Below are positions 6,462-15,152 of a stretch of 26,366 nt of DNA, piece after piece. The stretch spans positions 1 to 26,366 of the IMG/VR virus record IMGVR_UViG_3300029309_000300; one strand, given 5' to 3'. Within the stretch, counting starts at the first letter, position 1, and each line of letters begins with the position of its first letter. The notes under the pieces are model-generated. The model worked only from the letters and a program-made list of their open reading frames with translations, did not search any database and was not told the DNA's origin. Origin of the DNA: a virus. A program made the translations under genes and the position numbers.

Positions 6462-8146
6462 TACGCAAGCTCGATAAAGTTATCAGATGGGTTAAAGTGA
6501 ATGAATCCAGTTCCAAGGGCATACCCCACTATTCTCACAATAGATCCCGATGCCGTGGGCGCAGTATTCGTTATCGCTGATTCTGTTTCGCTGACGTACA
6601 GGGTGTCTCCAGCGGAAAACCCGCTAAATGCATTAGCGCTAATAAGACCATCCATCAACAATCCATCCGAAGACTCACTTGATCCGAGCGCCAATCCCAG
6701 CATGCCCTCTGCTTTTCCTGTCTGGTTTGCGTCAGTAGGGGACCATCCAGAAGATGTGTACTGGTATAGCTTTAAACTTTGAAGAGTAGCAGTGCCAAAC
6801 TTCATGACCTTGCCTTCGTATGCGCCGTTTCCGTATGCTGAGCTTCTAGTTACAAACTCTATCTTTTGACCATCCAGGGTTTGTTGAGTTCCACCACTTC
6901 CACCACTCTGGTTTACAAACTCCACTGCATTTCCTGAGCTGTTTACTGCAAGAACTTGACCAGAGCTACCAAATGATGAAGGGGTGTCTGTCAAACCCAA
7001 CAGAGTGCTACTTCCACCGCTTCCTCCAGATCCATTAGCGGCTGATGTAATCCTTCCCTGCGCGTCAATCGTTATGTCTGCGTTTGTGTAGCTGCCAGCG
7101 GTTACAGACGTATCCGCTAAGTCTATTGTGCCAGTGGAGGTTATTGCCCCTCCATCTAGTCCTACTCCAGCAGTCACGCTTGTTACACCGCTGTCTACGT
7201 CAACCCAGTCTAAATTTCCGCTACCGTCTGTTTTTAAAACCTGGTTATTAGACCCTTCGTCGTCGGGAAGGACCAGAGTATATGAAGCCCCCGCTGAGTG
7301 AGGAGGGCCCTTTATTGTAATTCCGTGAGTGTTAACCTCACAGTTTAACACAATCTGTCCAGACCCTCTTGTTGCACTTCCTTTAAAAACAGCATTCCCA
7401 GACCCGTTTGGATCTATATTTATGTCTGCGTTGGTCCCGCTAGTAATATTAGATGAGCTAACTGTTGATGCTGTAGCCGTCCCAGACGTAAGGGAATTTC
7501 CAATCACAGCAAAACCTGAATTGGCAGAGAAAATAACCCCTCCAGTTGTACTTATGGCGAAGCTCTGCATGCTTTCGGAAAACGCATCGCTTCCAGTAGT
7601 TGGGTCTAAGTCTACTAGTTTTGCATCACCCCCAACAGCAATTTTTGTAACATTAGTTACGTGAGTTAGATAGTGAGTGATAGCACTAGAAAGGTTCTGC
7701 TGTCTCGTAAAATCAAAAGCAGTGTCTACGTGAAAGTGACCCTTGTTGTTCCCGAAGTTTATAAATGTATCTCCAACGGCAAAACGAATAGTTCCCGTTC
7801 CCACACCTCCGCTATTTGAGTTTGTGGTATTTAAGAGTATCCCCCTAAACCTTCCTCTGTTAACTAGGTCGTCAAATATGTTGTTTATGGCTGTAGCTGT
7901 AGCCGAGGCGCTGGCGCCAAGTGCAGTTCCAGATTCGTCTTCAAACAGAGTGTGGTTAACCCCAAAAAACAACCTTATATCGCTGTCAGACGCAACAGAA
8001 GGACCTATTCTTACATCTACTGCGTTAGAATTACTAGAGTTTACAGTAGCCACAACATCCTCGTCTTGAGCTAGGCTTATTGATTTTTGGCTCACGGTGT
8101 TGTACACCGTTACTACGTTACCGTCTTTATATATTTGAATTGCCAT
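6461..8146 (-). CDS. Phage fibre protein with repeated Ser/Gly-rich beta domains
   Basis: A 561-residue protein rich in Ser, Thr, Gly and Asn, with no signal peptide. Residues about 290-375 contain the fibre-type stretch YTLVLPDDEG...LKTDGSGNLDWVDVDSG followed by IDLADTSVTAG...ITIDAQGRI, widespread in phage tail fibres. The C-terminus (about 485-561) carries GLLMDGLISAN, GDTLYVSE and IVRIVGYALGTGFIHFNPSDNF, another motif set I associate with marine phage fibres. Two Gly-Gly-Ser linkers (GSGGSGGSS, GGSGGT) separate the domains. It lies between the dockerin-bearing collagen-like protein and the RCC1 propeller, with one-base or 3-bp junctions, in what looks like a fibre operon. The likely role is a trimeric fibre shaft or adaptor. 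Confidence 0.85.
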   Translation of the reverse strand: MAIQIYKDGNVVTVYNTVSQKSISLAQDEDVVATVNSSNSNAVDVRIGPSVASDSDIRLFFGVNHTLFEDESGTALGASASATATAINNIFDDLVNRGRFRGILLNTTNSNSGGVGTGTIRFAVGDTFINFGNNKGHFHVDTAFDFTRQQNLSSAITHYLTHVTNVTKIAVGGDAKLVDLDPTTGSDAFSESMQSFAISTTGGVIFSANSGFAVIGNSLTSGTATASTVSSSNITSGTNADINIDPNGSGNAVFKGSATRGSGQIVLNCEVNTHGITIKGPPHSAGASYTLVLPDDEGSNNQVLKTDGSGNLDWVDVDSGVTSVTAGVGLDGGAITSTGTIDLADTSVTAGSYTNADITIDAQGRITSAANGSGGSGGSSTLLGLTDTPSSFGSSGQVLAVNSSGNAVEFVNQSGGSGGTQQTLDGQKIEFVTRSSAYGNGAYEGKVMKFGTATLQSLKLYQYTSSGWSPTDANQTGKAEGMLGLALGSSESSDGLLMDGLISANAFSGFSAGDTLYVSETESAITNTAPTASGSIVRIVGYALGTGFIHFNPSDNFIELA

Positions 8147-8149
8147 TGG

Positions 8150-10594
8150 TTAAAAAACGCTACATGTGTAAGTTACGTCTCCCCTTCCAGTCTGCTGAGG
8201 CTGCGCTTCGCCATTTCCAGCCATACTATACATAAGCTGAATAGCTACCTCTGTTGTATTAGGGGCTATAAAGTCAACGTTACTGGCCGTTCCTGCATCA
8301 AAAACCTTTTTTATGTCAACAGTTCCGTCATCTGCTGAAAGAGTGGGGAGTATCAATTCGTTCATTTCTACCACGGTTTCTGCATTTGTCAGTACTACAT
8401 CTACAATAGCAAGATCAGAAGTACCTACATGTTGAGTTATTGGAACGGGAGTGCTGAAAGTGTATGTTGATCCTACTTTTCTGCCGACCTTCATTGACAA
8501 GACAAAAAAGAAAGATCCAACTCCAGGATTAATGAAAGTCCACCCTCCAAGACTTGCTTTTATTGACCCGTTTGTGTATTGAGCCCCAATCGTAGATATT
8601 AATACATCACCAGTGGCCCCTCCAGTTTGATCCTTAAAGACAACCATGTCTTCAGTGGTAGATCCATTGGTGTTATCTATGGTTACGTCAACGCTTTTTT
8701 GTCCACTGTCTACGGCATTGACCGTAAAGTGGTCGGTATCTGTAATGACACCTATTACTTGATTTGTAACTCCAAACTGGGAGGCACTTCCGCTAACCGT
8801 ACCTAAAGATCCGTTTGTGTTCGCGTCATCTACATCGTCTTTATACTTAAACAGGACTTCTCTTGGTATCGTCGTCGATGTTGAACCCCCGAAGTTGGAC
8901 AGCATAGTTAGGAGGTCAGATACTCCTATAACTCCGTCGCCGTCGAGGTCATAAGGAGTTGTCGACCCCGCCCCAGTATAGGTATCTACACTTCCGAACC
9001 CACTGGATACTTCTGAGTTTATCATTCCCGACACTATAGCCTCTATGAACTGATCGAAAGTAAACTTTACTGTGCCCTGAGAAGAGTTTATGTGGCCTAT
9101 CATCTCAACGCCCCCCGTAATCCCCTCTCTTATAAGGTCTGGAACAGTATTGTTTCCCTCCTGTACAGCATCAGTAACGTCGTTTACATCTATGGATACC
9201 TCTCCACTGTCTATTACGAGGCCGCTGTTTGCCTTTAGGTCAGTAGAAAGGGTTGTGCCATTAAGGACTAGTCCATCTCCAGGCGTGTAGACTGTCCCGT
9301 CTTGACCGTCGTTTCCTGGGGTGCCGTCCTGACCGTCATTTCCTGGAGTGCCAGCTGGACCTGGAGACCCATCAGCTCCAGAACCTATTTTAAATATTTG
9401 AAACCAACCACCCCTAGATGTTCCAGTGAAGTTGTCGTCGTACTCACCCATCCTGAAAGTGGTGCCACTCCCCGCATCATCTGTACCCGCTATGAAAAGG
9501 CCAGTAGTGTTGCTGGTTCCATAGTCTGTTCCAATACCTTCTACATACACCGCTACAGAATCTCCGCTAGACAGGCTAACAATTTCAAGTCCAGTTGCGG
9601 TTCTATGATTTGAGAGGCTGTTTGAGTCCGTTATATTGTACGACACTATAGATTCAGCATACTGAGTTCCATTTGCAGAAGTAGCCGCATAAGTTTTATA
9701 TGCGTTTTGTGTCAAAGTGGCGCCCCGTTTAACAAAGTTAACGCTGTATGCTATTAAGTACGTCCCATCGGAATTTATGTCAATTTCATAGTTTCCAGTG
9801 TCAGTGCTTAACCCATCAGCAAGACTTTGCGTATCAAATGGTATCTTTTCATAACCCCCATCAGTAGATTCATAATCAGAAAAAAGAAAAGGGGTGCTGT
9901 CATCAGAATGATGAGATGACGATATAGTCATCTTAGCCAGCTTTATGGATACAGCGCCGTCTGGGCCTGGGGGGCCATCCTCGCCTGGAGGGCCGATAGG
10001 ACCTGGAGGCCCACCTGGAGTTCCGTCTTGACCGTCCTGTCCTGGGGTACCGTCTTGACCGTCGTTTCCTGGAGCTCCGCGCAAGTCTCCTGTAGTAAAC
10101 CCAAGGCCAGCCGTGTCTGATGTAAACGTTACAACTCCAGTGCCGCTATTGTAATTTCCTCCAGTAAAACCATCCCCTGGAGGACCTGGGGGTCCACCTG
10201 GAGTTCCGTCTGCCCCGTCTTGACCGTCCTGTCCTGGAGTTCCGTCTTGACCGTCCTGTCCTGGAGTGCCTGGACTCCCTGGTTCCCCTGGAGGGCCTGG
10301 GGCGCCATCTTCCCCATCATTTCCTGGAGTTCCAGATCCGCTCCCTATTTCAGCCCAATTACTAGCGGTGGTCCATCCCCCTCCTTTGTACTGATATACT
10401 TTATCTACATCCGTTACGATAGCCAAGTACCCCTCAACCCGCATATCTGAAGGGAGACTGTTTCTATTAGGTGAAGCCCCGTTAATAGACGCAAATATTC
10501 CAATTCCTCGAAGCTGACTTCCTCCGCTTTTAGCCAGGTTTACGAGAAAGGCACTTGAGTTTGAATGCTGTAAGGGTCCGTCAAATTCAGGCAT
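8150..10594 (-). CDS. Collagen-like fibre protein with dockerin/EF-hand calcium motif
   Basis: An 814-residue protein. The N-terminal globular domain (1-86) ends in the virion motif [20 protein letters not shown]. Gly-X-Y tracts follow at about 88-142 and 173-213, and a third ([19 protein letters not shown]) after a beta domain. The tracts are dominated by [10 protein letters not shown]-type units, with polar X and proline-rich Y positions. Residues 549-560 ([12 protein letters not shown] followed by LLTML) fit a dockerin/EF-hand loop with Asp at positions 1, 3, 5 and 12, so calcium binding is likely. The C-terminal 200 residues are beta-rich. This is presumably a trimeric fibre, exposed on the virion. 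Its start overlaps the upstream collagen gene's stop by one base (TAATG). The collagen, EF-hand and fibre calls are firm; the place on the virion (head or tail) is not known. Confidence 0.88.
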   Translation of the reverse strand: MPEFDGPLQHSNSSAFLVNLAKSGGSQLRGIGIFASINGASPNRNSLPSDMRVEGYLAIVTDVDKVYQYKGGGWTTASNWAEIGSGSGTPGNDGEDGAPGPPGEPGSPGTPGQDGQDGTPGQDGQDGADGTPGGPPGPPGDGFTGGNYNSGTGVVTFTSDTAGLGFTTGDLRGAPGNDGQDGTPGQDGQDGTPGGPPGPIGPPGEDGPPGPDGAVSIKLAKMTISSSHHSDDSTPFLFSDYESTDGGYEKIPFDTQSLADGLSTDTGNYEIDINSDGTYLIAYSVNFVKRGATLTQNAYKTYAATSANGTQYAESIVSYNITDSNSLSNHRTATGLEIVSLSSGDSVAVYVEGIGTDYGTSNTTGLFIAGTDDAGSGTTFRMGEYDDNFTGTSRGGWFQIFKIGSGADGSPGPAGTPGNDGQDGTPGNDGQDGTVYTPGDGLVLNGTTLSTDLKANSGLVIDSGEVSIDVNDVTDAVQEGNNTVPDLIREGITGGVEMIGHINSSQGTVKFTFDQFIEAIVSGMINSEVSSGFGSVDTYTGAGSTTPYDLDGDGVIGVSDLLTMLSNFGGSTSTTIPREVLFKYKDDVDDANTNGSLGTVSGSASQFGVTNQVIGVITDTDHFTVNAVDSGQKSVDVTIDNTNGSTTEDMVVFKDQTGGATGDVLISTIGAQYTNGSIKASLGGWTFINPGVGSFFFVLSMKVGRKVGSTYTFSTPVPITQHVGTSDLAIVDVVLTNAETVVEMNELILPTLSADDGTVDIKKVFDAGTASNVDFIAPNTTEVAIQLMYSMAGNGEAQPQQTGRGDVTYTCSVF
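9296..9365 (-). repeat. Collagen-coding short tandem DNA repeat (third block)
   Basis: The unit is roughly TCCTGG.GTGCCGTCCTGACCGTC, repeated with few changes. It encodes the third Gly-X-Y tract of the 814-aa protein. The DNA-level similarity could support slippage or recombination. Confidence 0.5.
9955..10330 (-). repeat. Collagen-coding DNA repeats in the first two Gly-X-Y tracts
   Basis: Imperfect 9- and 18-bp units such as CCGTCTTGACCGTCCTG and TCCTGGAGT recur at about 10021-10075 and 10203-10265. They encode the two main [10 protein letters not shown] tracts of the 814-aa protein. Near-identical copies in the two tracts are good substrates for intragenic recombination. Confidence 0.6.
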
Positions 10595-13134
10595 TACTCA
10601 GTATTCTTTATTAAATATTTTTTCCCAACCTGTCCTGACCCTCCTAAGGCTGTCTTTATTCTTATGACTATATGTGGCGTATAGTATGATGAGCTTCCAA
10701 ACTGAGTCTGGATATCTATATCGCTACCATAAAGCCAGTAGTCGGCGTCAAGCTCTCCAAAGTCATCAATAACATAGGACTGGTTAGTTCCGTTGTAGTC
10801 AAAGATAAACTCTATGTTTGGGTTCGATGTCCCAGTAATATCTTGAACTGTACCATTTGAATTCTCAAAATAGTATCTCGGAATAAAGAAGTATATAAAC
10901 CTACCTGACGTAGCCCCGCTAGGAACAGTAAACTGAAGGCTCAAGTCGTTTGTAGAACTATCCCTTGTAGCAGTGTTCGCATGTTCGTTTATCTGCTGCA
11001 TATTGTTGCCAAACGACTGAGAGGTGTACAGAGTTCTGAACTGGGCGTCAGTGTAACTAGACCCAGCCTCAGTGGTAGTGATGACCATTCTTACTGGCAG
11101 CCTGTTTATGGTATAAGAGCTACTGCTGGTGGCCGCTGCAGGAGAGGTGTTAGAGCTATAAGAAGATTTATCGTCCCAAACCTTTACAGTAAACTGCTTT
11201 TGGTTTTGTATGTCTATAAACCCTGCGTCATGGCTACCAGACACGCTTGCAGAAGATGATGAAGAGGGTATGCTTGTTGGGCCAACAACTGGGTTTGTTT
11301 GTCCAGAGAGATAGATGGCATACTTGTCAAGGGCTACGCCAGGGCTATTTCTAGTTATAGTCCCGCTAAATGAAGTCTGACCATTGTATATAAGTCTATT
11401 TGCGTTAGACTCTGACGATCCAGTGGCGTTAGTAGTTCTGCCAGCAGTAAGAGTAACAGTGGGGGCAGCATACGAGGGGTTAAAAGAAACGATACTACTA
11501 AATTTCGATTGGTTGCTTTCACTGTCTGTAGCCTTAACCCTAAAGTGCTGAAACGAAGATGCCGAAGGATTGGCGCTAAAAGAAACAGTTTGGTTTGGGA
11601 AAGTAGCCGTTTGGACTCCCGACCCAGTTTTTTCTATCGAACTTCCTACGGGCTGCCAATCTGAAGAAGAGCTTGCTGTAGATCCAGTAAACTTCTGCAA
11701 CTGAAAAAATAGACTAGACCCTTGAGATTGGTTTACATTGTTTAGAGATGAGCTTATAGAAACAGGGGTATTTGTAGATACAGTATCGTAGTCTATATTG
11801 TTTGGGTTGGCAGTTATACTTGGGTTTCCAATTTGGCCTAGAGATATTAGAGCTTCTTTTATTATATCTAATGCGGTTTTGCTCCCATCACCAACTGATA
11901 TTTCGTCCGTCTTAGTAAACTTTCCAAATATTCTTTCGGTTGTACCTGCGTCTGGAAGGAATATATCTATGGTGCTATCTAGGGTCTCTTCTGGGCCTGT
12001 AGGTCCAGTGGGGCCAGTCTGCCCAGTAGGGCCAGGTGGACCTACCAAAGAATCTAAAAAATCCGACTCAGTTCCGCTATTTCCTGGTTGAGAGCTCCAA
12101 ACCTGATACGCCGTATCCCCCCCATTTCCTTGAGGCCCTGGACTCCCATCAGGACCATCAGGACCTGGTCCCCCTGGTTCCCCTGGCGTCCCTGGTGTCC
12201 CTGGTGTCCCTGGTTCCCCTGGACTTCCTGGACTCCCTGGACTACCGTCATCACCAGACTGAAGCACCTCAGTGGTAATGCTCCCACCCATTCCAGAGTG
12301 ATTTTGACAATAGTAGTACAGTGCTGCAGGAGCGTCTGAAGGAACTGAAAAACTGCCATTAGCGCCAGAACTACCAGCAGTTCCGCTGTAGGTCCATCCA
12401 CTTGTATAAGCAGACCCAGAATTATGGGTTCCGTCACTAGTAGTAGATATAGCTATAGGGTGACCGCTGTTGCTACTGTTAGATTGGTCAAACACATACG
12501 TAAAACCCCTAAGAAGGGTTATAGAGTCTTGCTGTACGCCATCTACAAAATACTTATTGGATCCCTCTACGCTTTGTACGGTTACCACAAAAGTCTTTAC
12601 TATCGCTGCGCTCCCATCAGGACCAGGGTTTCCGTCGTCTCCATTTTCCCCTGGAGTCCCTGGCGTTCCTGGAGGGCCTGGCTCCCCTGGAGGACCTGGA
12701 CCTCCATCGTCACCAGGGTTTCCGTCGTCACCGTTGTCTCCTGGTGTCCCTGGCGTTCCTGGGGTTCCTGGCGGTCCAGGACCACCATCTGGGCCCGTAG
12801 GTCCTGGAAAACTAGATAGATAAGCCTTTACTGACTGCTGCGTTGGCACTTTTGTGTCAGAGTCAGAGGCCATGTCGTTCTCATCTAACACCCAGCTATA
12901 AGAGCTTACATCAGTGACTGCAGCAAGCTTAGTTGATATGTAATCCCAAACCCTGCTAACTACAGACTTTTTTGTAGAGTCCTGTGTCCCTGCAGCAGCG
13001 TCATCTATAAGTATCAGGTCATTGTCATCAAGATTACTACCCATAAGATCAGCATCAGTAAGGTCTACGTCCTTACCCTTTACCATCTTAAAGGCTCCTG
13101 AAACCTGTTCTATAACACTACTTAGTTTAGGCAT
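10594..13134 (-). CDS. Collagen-like fibre protein with inserted cupredoxin-like domain
   Basis: An 846-residue protein. Residues 1-108 are an N-terminal globular part with the fibre motif [24 protein letters not shown]. Collagen tracts lie at 111-175, 294-339 and 365-381. Between the first two is a compact domain (about 180-288) of the plastocyanin-like type: [26 protein letters not shown] and [12 protein letters not shown]. It offers the type-1 copper ligand set His225, Cys276, His279 and Met282. Motif [22 protein letters not shown] (342-363) is a known type of segment in collagen-like fibres. The C-terminal half is Ser/Thr-rich beta structure ending in a fold with many Tyr. Pro is frequent in the Y position of Gly-X-Y (13 of 21 triplets in block 1, 10 of 15 in block 2). 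It is probably a virion fibre. Copper binding is likely on motif grounds but untested. Confidence 0.88.
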   Translation of the reverse strand: MPKLSSVIEQVSGAFKMVKGKDVDLTDADLMGSNLDDNDLILIDDAAAGTQDSTKKSVVSRVWDYISTKLAAVTDVSSYSWVLDENDMASDSDTKVPTQQSVKAYLSSFPGPTGPDGGPGPPGTPGTPGTPGDNGDDGNPGDDGGPGPPGEPGPPGTPGTPGENGDDGNPGPDGSAAIVKTFVVTVQSVEGSNKYFVDGVQQDSITLLRGFTYVFDQSNSSNSGHPIAISTTSDGTHNSGSAYTSGWTYSGTAGSSGANGSFSVPSDAPAALYYYCQNHSGMGGSITTEVLQSGDDGSPGSPGSPGEPGTPGTPGTPGEPGGPGPDGPDGSPGPQGNGGDTAYQVWSSQPGNSGTESDFLDSLVGPPGPTGQTGPTGPTGPEETLDSTIDIFLPDAGTTERIFGKFTKTDEISVGDGSKTALDIIKEALISLGQIGNPSITANPNNIDYDTVSTNTPVSISSSLNNVNQSQGSSLFFQLQKFTGSTASSSSDWQPVGSSIEKTGSGVQTATFPNQTVSFSANPSASSFQHFRVKATDSESNQSKFSSIVSFNPSYAAPTVTLTAGRTTNATGSSESNANRLIYNGQTSFSGTITRNSPGVALDKYAIYLSGQTNPVVGPTSIPSSSSSASVSGSHDAGFIDIQNQKQFTVKVWDDKSSYSSNTSPAAATSSSSYTINRLPVRMVITTTEAGSSYTDAQFRTLYTSQSFGNNMQQINEHANTATRDSSTNDLSLQFTVPSGATSGRFIYFFIPRYYFENSNGTVQDITGTSNPNIEFIFDYNGTNQSYVIDDFGELDADYWLYGSDIDIQTQFGSSSYYTPHIVIRIKTALGGSGQVGKKYLIKNTE
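12115..12245 (-). repeat. Collagen-coding 9-bp tandem DNA repeat (second block)
   Basis: Nine-base units of the form CCTGGTGTC or CCTGGTTCC repeat almost perfectly (12182-12240). They encode Gly-X-Pro triplets of the second collagen tract. Near-perfect copies suggest recent expansion. Confidence 0.65.
12600..12800 (-). repeat. Collagen-coding DNA repeat (first block)
   Basis: Units such as TCCTGGCGTTCCTGG and CCGTCGTC recur twice, producing the doubled pattern GTPGTPG...GDDGNPG...GGPGPP in the first Gly-X-Y tract. This indicates an internal duplication of about 80-100 bp. Confidence 0.55.
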
Positions 13135-13140
13135 CTCTAA

Positions 13141-14769
13141 TTAAAAAGTTACTTCAATGTACCATGTGTTTACACCCCCCGTATTATCTAGCGGGTTAGG
13201 ACTCTTCCAGCCCCTATAGGTTTCTGTAAATCCCGCTGAGTTAGTATGAGATATTGTTCCAGATATGGCTGTCCATGTCTCAGCGTTCAGGGCTCCAGCG
13301 CTAGATCCAACACTAAAGGATGGGGTTGTTGTGATTCTATTTGGGTACCAGAACTGAATATGCTGGCTAGTATCGTTGAGAGACACCCCCTTTGCTGAAA
13401 TGTCGGTAGTGTTAGACGTTCCGTTATTGATGAATTCATCGTATTGAAAGTCCTGAAGTTCCTGGTCCGTTGGGGTGTCATCAGTGTGCTTGCCCAAGTA
13501 CATGTAGTTTTTGTACAGGTATTTTAGCTCGTGATCGTAAGTCGTTGAGTCGTACTTAAACTGAGTCTTTATTCTATTGTAGCTATTTGATGTTAACGAG
13601 GATGGGAAGGCCATGTTCACGCTTACAGAAGCATTAGGGGATCCCCCGCTGTAAGAAAGATTGGCTCTTCCCGTAAACCCACTTTCAGAAATATCCCTTG
13701 TTTGAATCCCTAAATTATCAGACCCTGTAGACCCACTTACAAAACTTCCCTCAACTGAGTTAGAAAGCGTATGAGTCACGTCGATAGACGTAATGTGATT
13801 GCCAGTTCCGTTCAGTATTGTTGAGGTTCTGTCAGAAGTAGGGCTAGTATCAGTTACATCGTCTACGTTGTTGTCATACACAACTTTATCCCAGGAAAAA
13901 ACAAAAGACTCATCTACCCCAGCTGAAACAAAAGAAGTTCCGTTCCACTTTAAAACGTCGTTTACAGCCAGGCCAGTTAGGTCTACATTACTGTGAGTTC
14001 CGACAGACCCGTCTGCGCTTACCTTATCGCTGTTAGCTGACACGGCAGAATTGTTAGCCACCTCGGTGTCGAAGTCGCTGATTGTGGACGCGGGTTGATT
14101 TCCCGTGTGGTTGGCCCTATCGTCTACCCCTTCAAGTTTCGTCCTTTCGTCTGCGGTTATAATAGCCCCACTACCAGCGTTCGTTACGTCACTATGCCCC
14201 GTTACAGACCCCGTTCTGTGAGAGTTGTTTAATTCTATTTCATCAAATTTTGCAGCGGTAAGAAGTCCAGCATCGGTTGTCGTAGCCGCATCAAGATCCA
14301 CGTCATCACCGCTACTAGAAATAACCGTTATCTTAGAGGAAGTAACCGTTTTACTAAGGTCTGTTTCTCCACCACCCGTTGAAGAAGAGGATATAGTGAC
14401 CGTATTGCTTCCATCATCTGAAATTGAGACGTTGTCACCAGCAGATAAAGTAATACCCCCAGTTAAACTATTTACAGACGAAACCCCACCAGCTGGCCCC
14501 TGTATACCCTGATCCCCCTTCGGGCCAGGAACAACCCCAGTAACTGTAATCGGGGCTGGTATAGACTGAGTAACAGATATAGACGGCGTAGTAGTAGGAG
14601 ATATTGTAACCGTAGAGGCTGAAGCCATGGTAATCTGAACAGGACTGGTCGTCTTAGAAACGTTTACAGTCCTGACAGAAGCAGATGTGGCAGATACGCT
14701 AGGCGGAGCCACACTTGGCGTTACCGATATAGTGGCAACCCCAGAGGAAGTCACTACTACATTAGCCAT
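13141..14769 (-). CDS. Fibre protein with short collagen tract and repeat region
   Basis: A 542-residue protein. Residues 1-78 are a Ser/Thr/Val/Pro-rich low-complexity beta stretch, followed by a short collagen segment GPKGDQGIQGPAGG (about 82-95). Next come Gly/Ser-rich beta repeats with typical fibre elements: VSSVNSLTGGITLSAGDNVSISDDGSNTVTIS, TADERTKLEGVDD.ANHTGNQPASTISDFD and VLKWNGTSFVSAG (all between about 95 and 295). The C-terminal 250 residues form a beta-rich, Tyr- and Asn-rich head. It has no signal peptide. Its start overlaps the upstream gene by one base (TGATG). It probably encodes a fibre or attachment protein of the virion; the exact position is unknown. Confidence 0.85.
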   Translation of the reverse strand: MANVVVTSSGVATISVTPSVAPPSVSATSASVRTVNVSKTTSPVQITMASASTVTISPTTTPSISVTQSIPAPITVTGVVPGPKGDQGIQGPAGGVSSVNSLTGGITLSAGDNVSISDDGSNTVTISSSSTGGGETDLSKTVTSSKITVISSSGDDVDLDAATTTDAGLLTAAKFDEIELNNSHRTGSVTGHSDVTNAGSGAIITADERTKLEGVDDRANHTGNQPASTISDFDTEVANNSAVSANSDKVSADGSVGTHSNVDLTGLAVNDVLKWNGTSFVSAGVDESFVFSWDKVVYDNNVDDVTDTSPTSDRTSTILNGTGNHITSIDVTHTLSNSVEGSFVSGSTGSDNLGIQTRDISESGFTGRANLSYSGGSPNASVSVNMAFPSSLTSNSYNRIKTQFKYDSTTYDHELKYLYKNYMYLGKHTDDTPTDQELQDFQYDEFINNGTSNTTDISAKGVSLNDTSQHIQFWYPNRITTTPSFSVGSSAGALNAETWTAISGTISHTNSAGFTETYRGWKSPNPLDNTGGVNTWYIEVTF

Positions 14770-15152
14770 CAGACAGTGATATCCTCGTTAACTTTAAAAG
14801 TGCCGAACAGGTACGTCTTAGTAACGTTGTTGTCTGTATGCTGAAGGTCGTAAACAAACAGCCCAGAGGTGTCGATAGCATTATTTGGGGCGCTTATTTT
14901 AAGCTTACCCTTTAGGTATGTTTCAGACCCTCCAGCCTCATCGTCTACTCTTTCTATGGTAAAGTCTGCTGGAGATGCGGATGAAGAATACGTGACTGCC
15001 GAAGCTGTATCGGAACTTCTAACCTCCATTTTAAAACCAGAATTGCCAAGGGCTGTAAAGTCCACCCCGAACTCTACGTTAAGTTCAAAGCTGTCTCCCT
15101 TTCTGCAAATGATATCCAGCCTTGCCGCTGTATCAAGATTAACCTGCGCCAT
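14769..15152 (-). CDS. Small virion protein linking portal and fibre genes
   Basis: A 127-residue beta-rich protein (MAQVNLDTAARLDIICRKGD...). The pattern 'CRKGDSFELNVEFGVDFTALG' followed by 'FKMEVRSSDT' and a final 'VYDLQHTD...TYLFGTFKVNEDITV' resembles the compact beta-sandwich modules at the N-termini of phage baseplate/fibre proteins (BppU-like), by memory only. It overlaps the portal gene by 14 bp at its start and the first fibre gene by one base at its end, which ties portal and fibre expression together. It may be an adaptor that attaches fibres. Function is not proven. Confidence 0.75.
   Translation of the reverse strand: MAQVNLDTAARLDIICRKGDSFELNVEFGVDFTALGNSGFKMEVRSSDTASAVTYSSSASPADFTIERVDDEAGGSETYLKGKLKISAPNNAIDTSGLFVYDLQHTDNNVTKTYLFGTFKVNEDITV

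Noticed and set aside
10015-10265. CRISPR-like array of repeats and spacers
   Set aside because: The repeats are degenerate, coding and in frame with Gly-X-Y triplets. There are no unique spacers of constant length and no cas genes.
12036-12823. Several open frames overlapping the collagen tracts on both strands (Trp/Pro- or Gln-rich products)
   Set aside because: Their odd compositions arise from reading the Gly-X-Y repeat DNA in other frames. The collagen-like gene explains the sequence.
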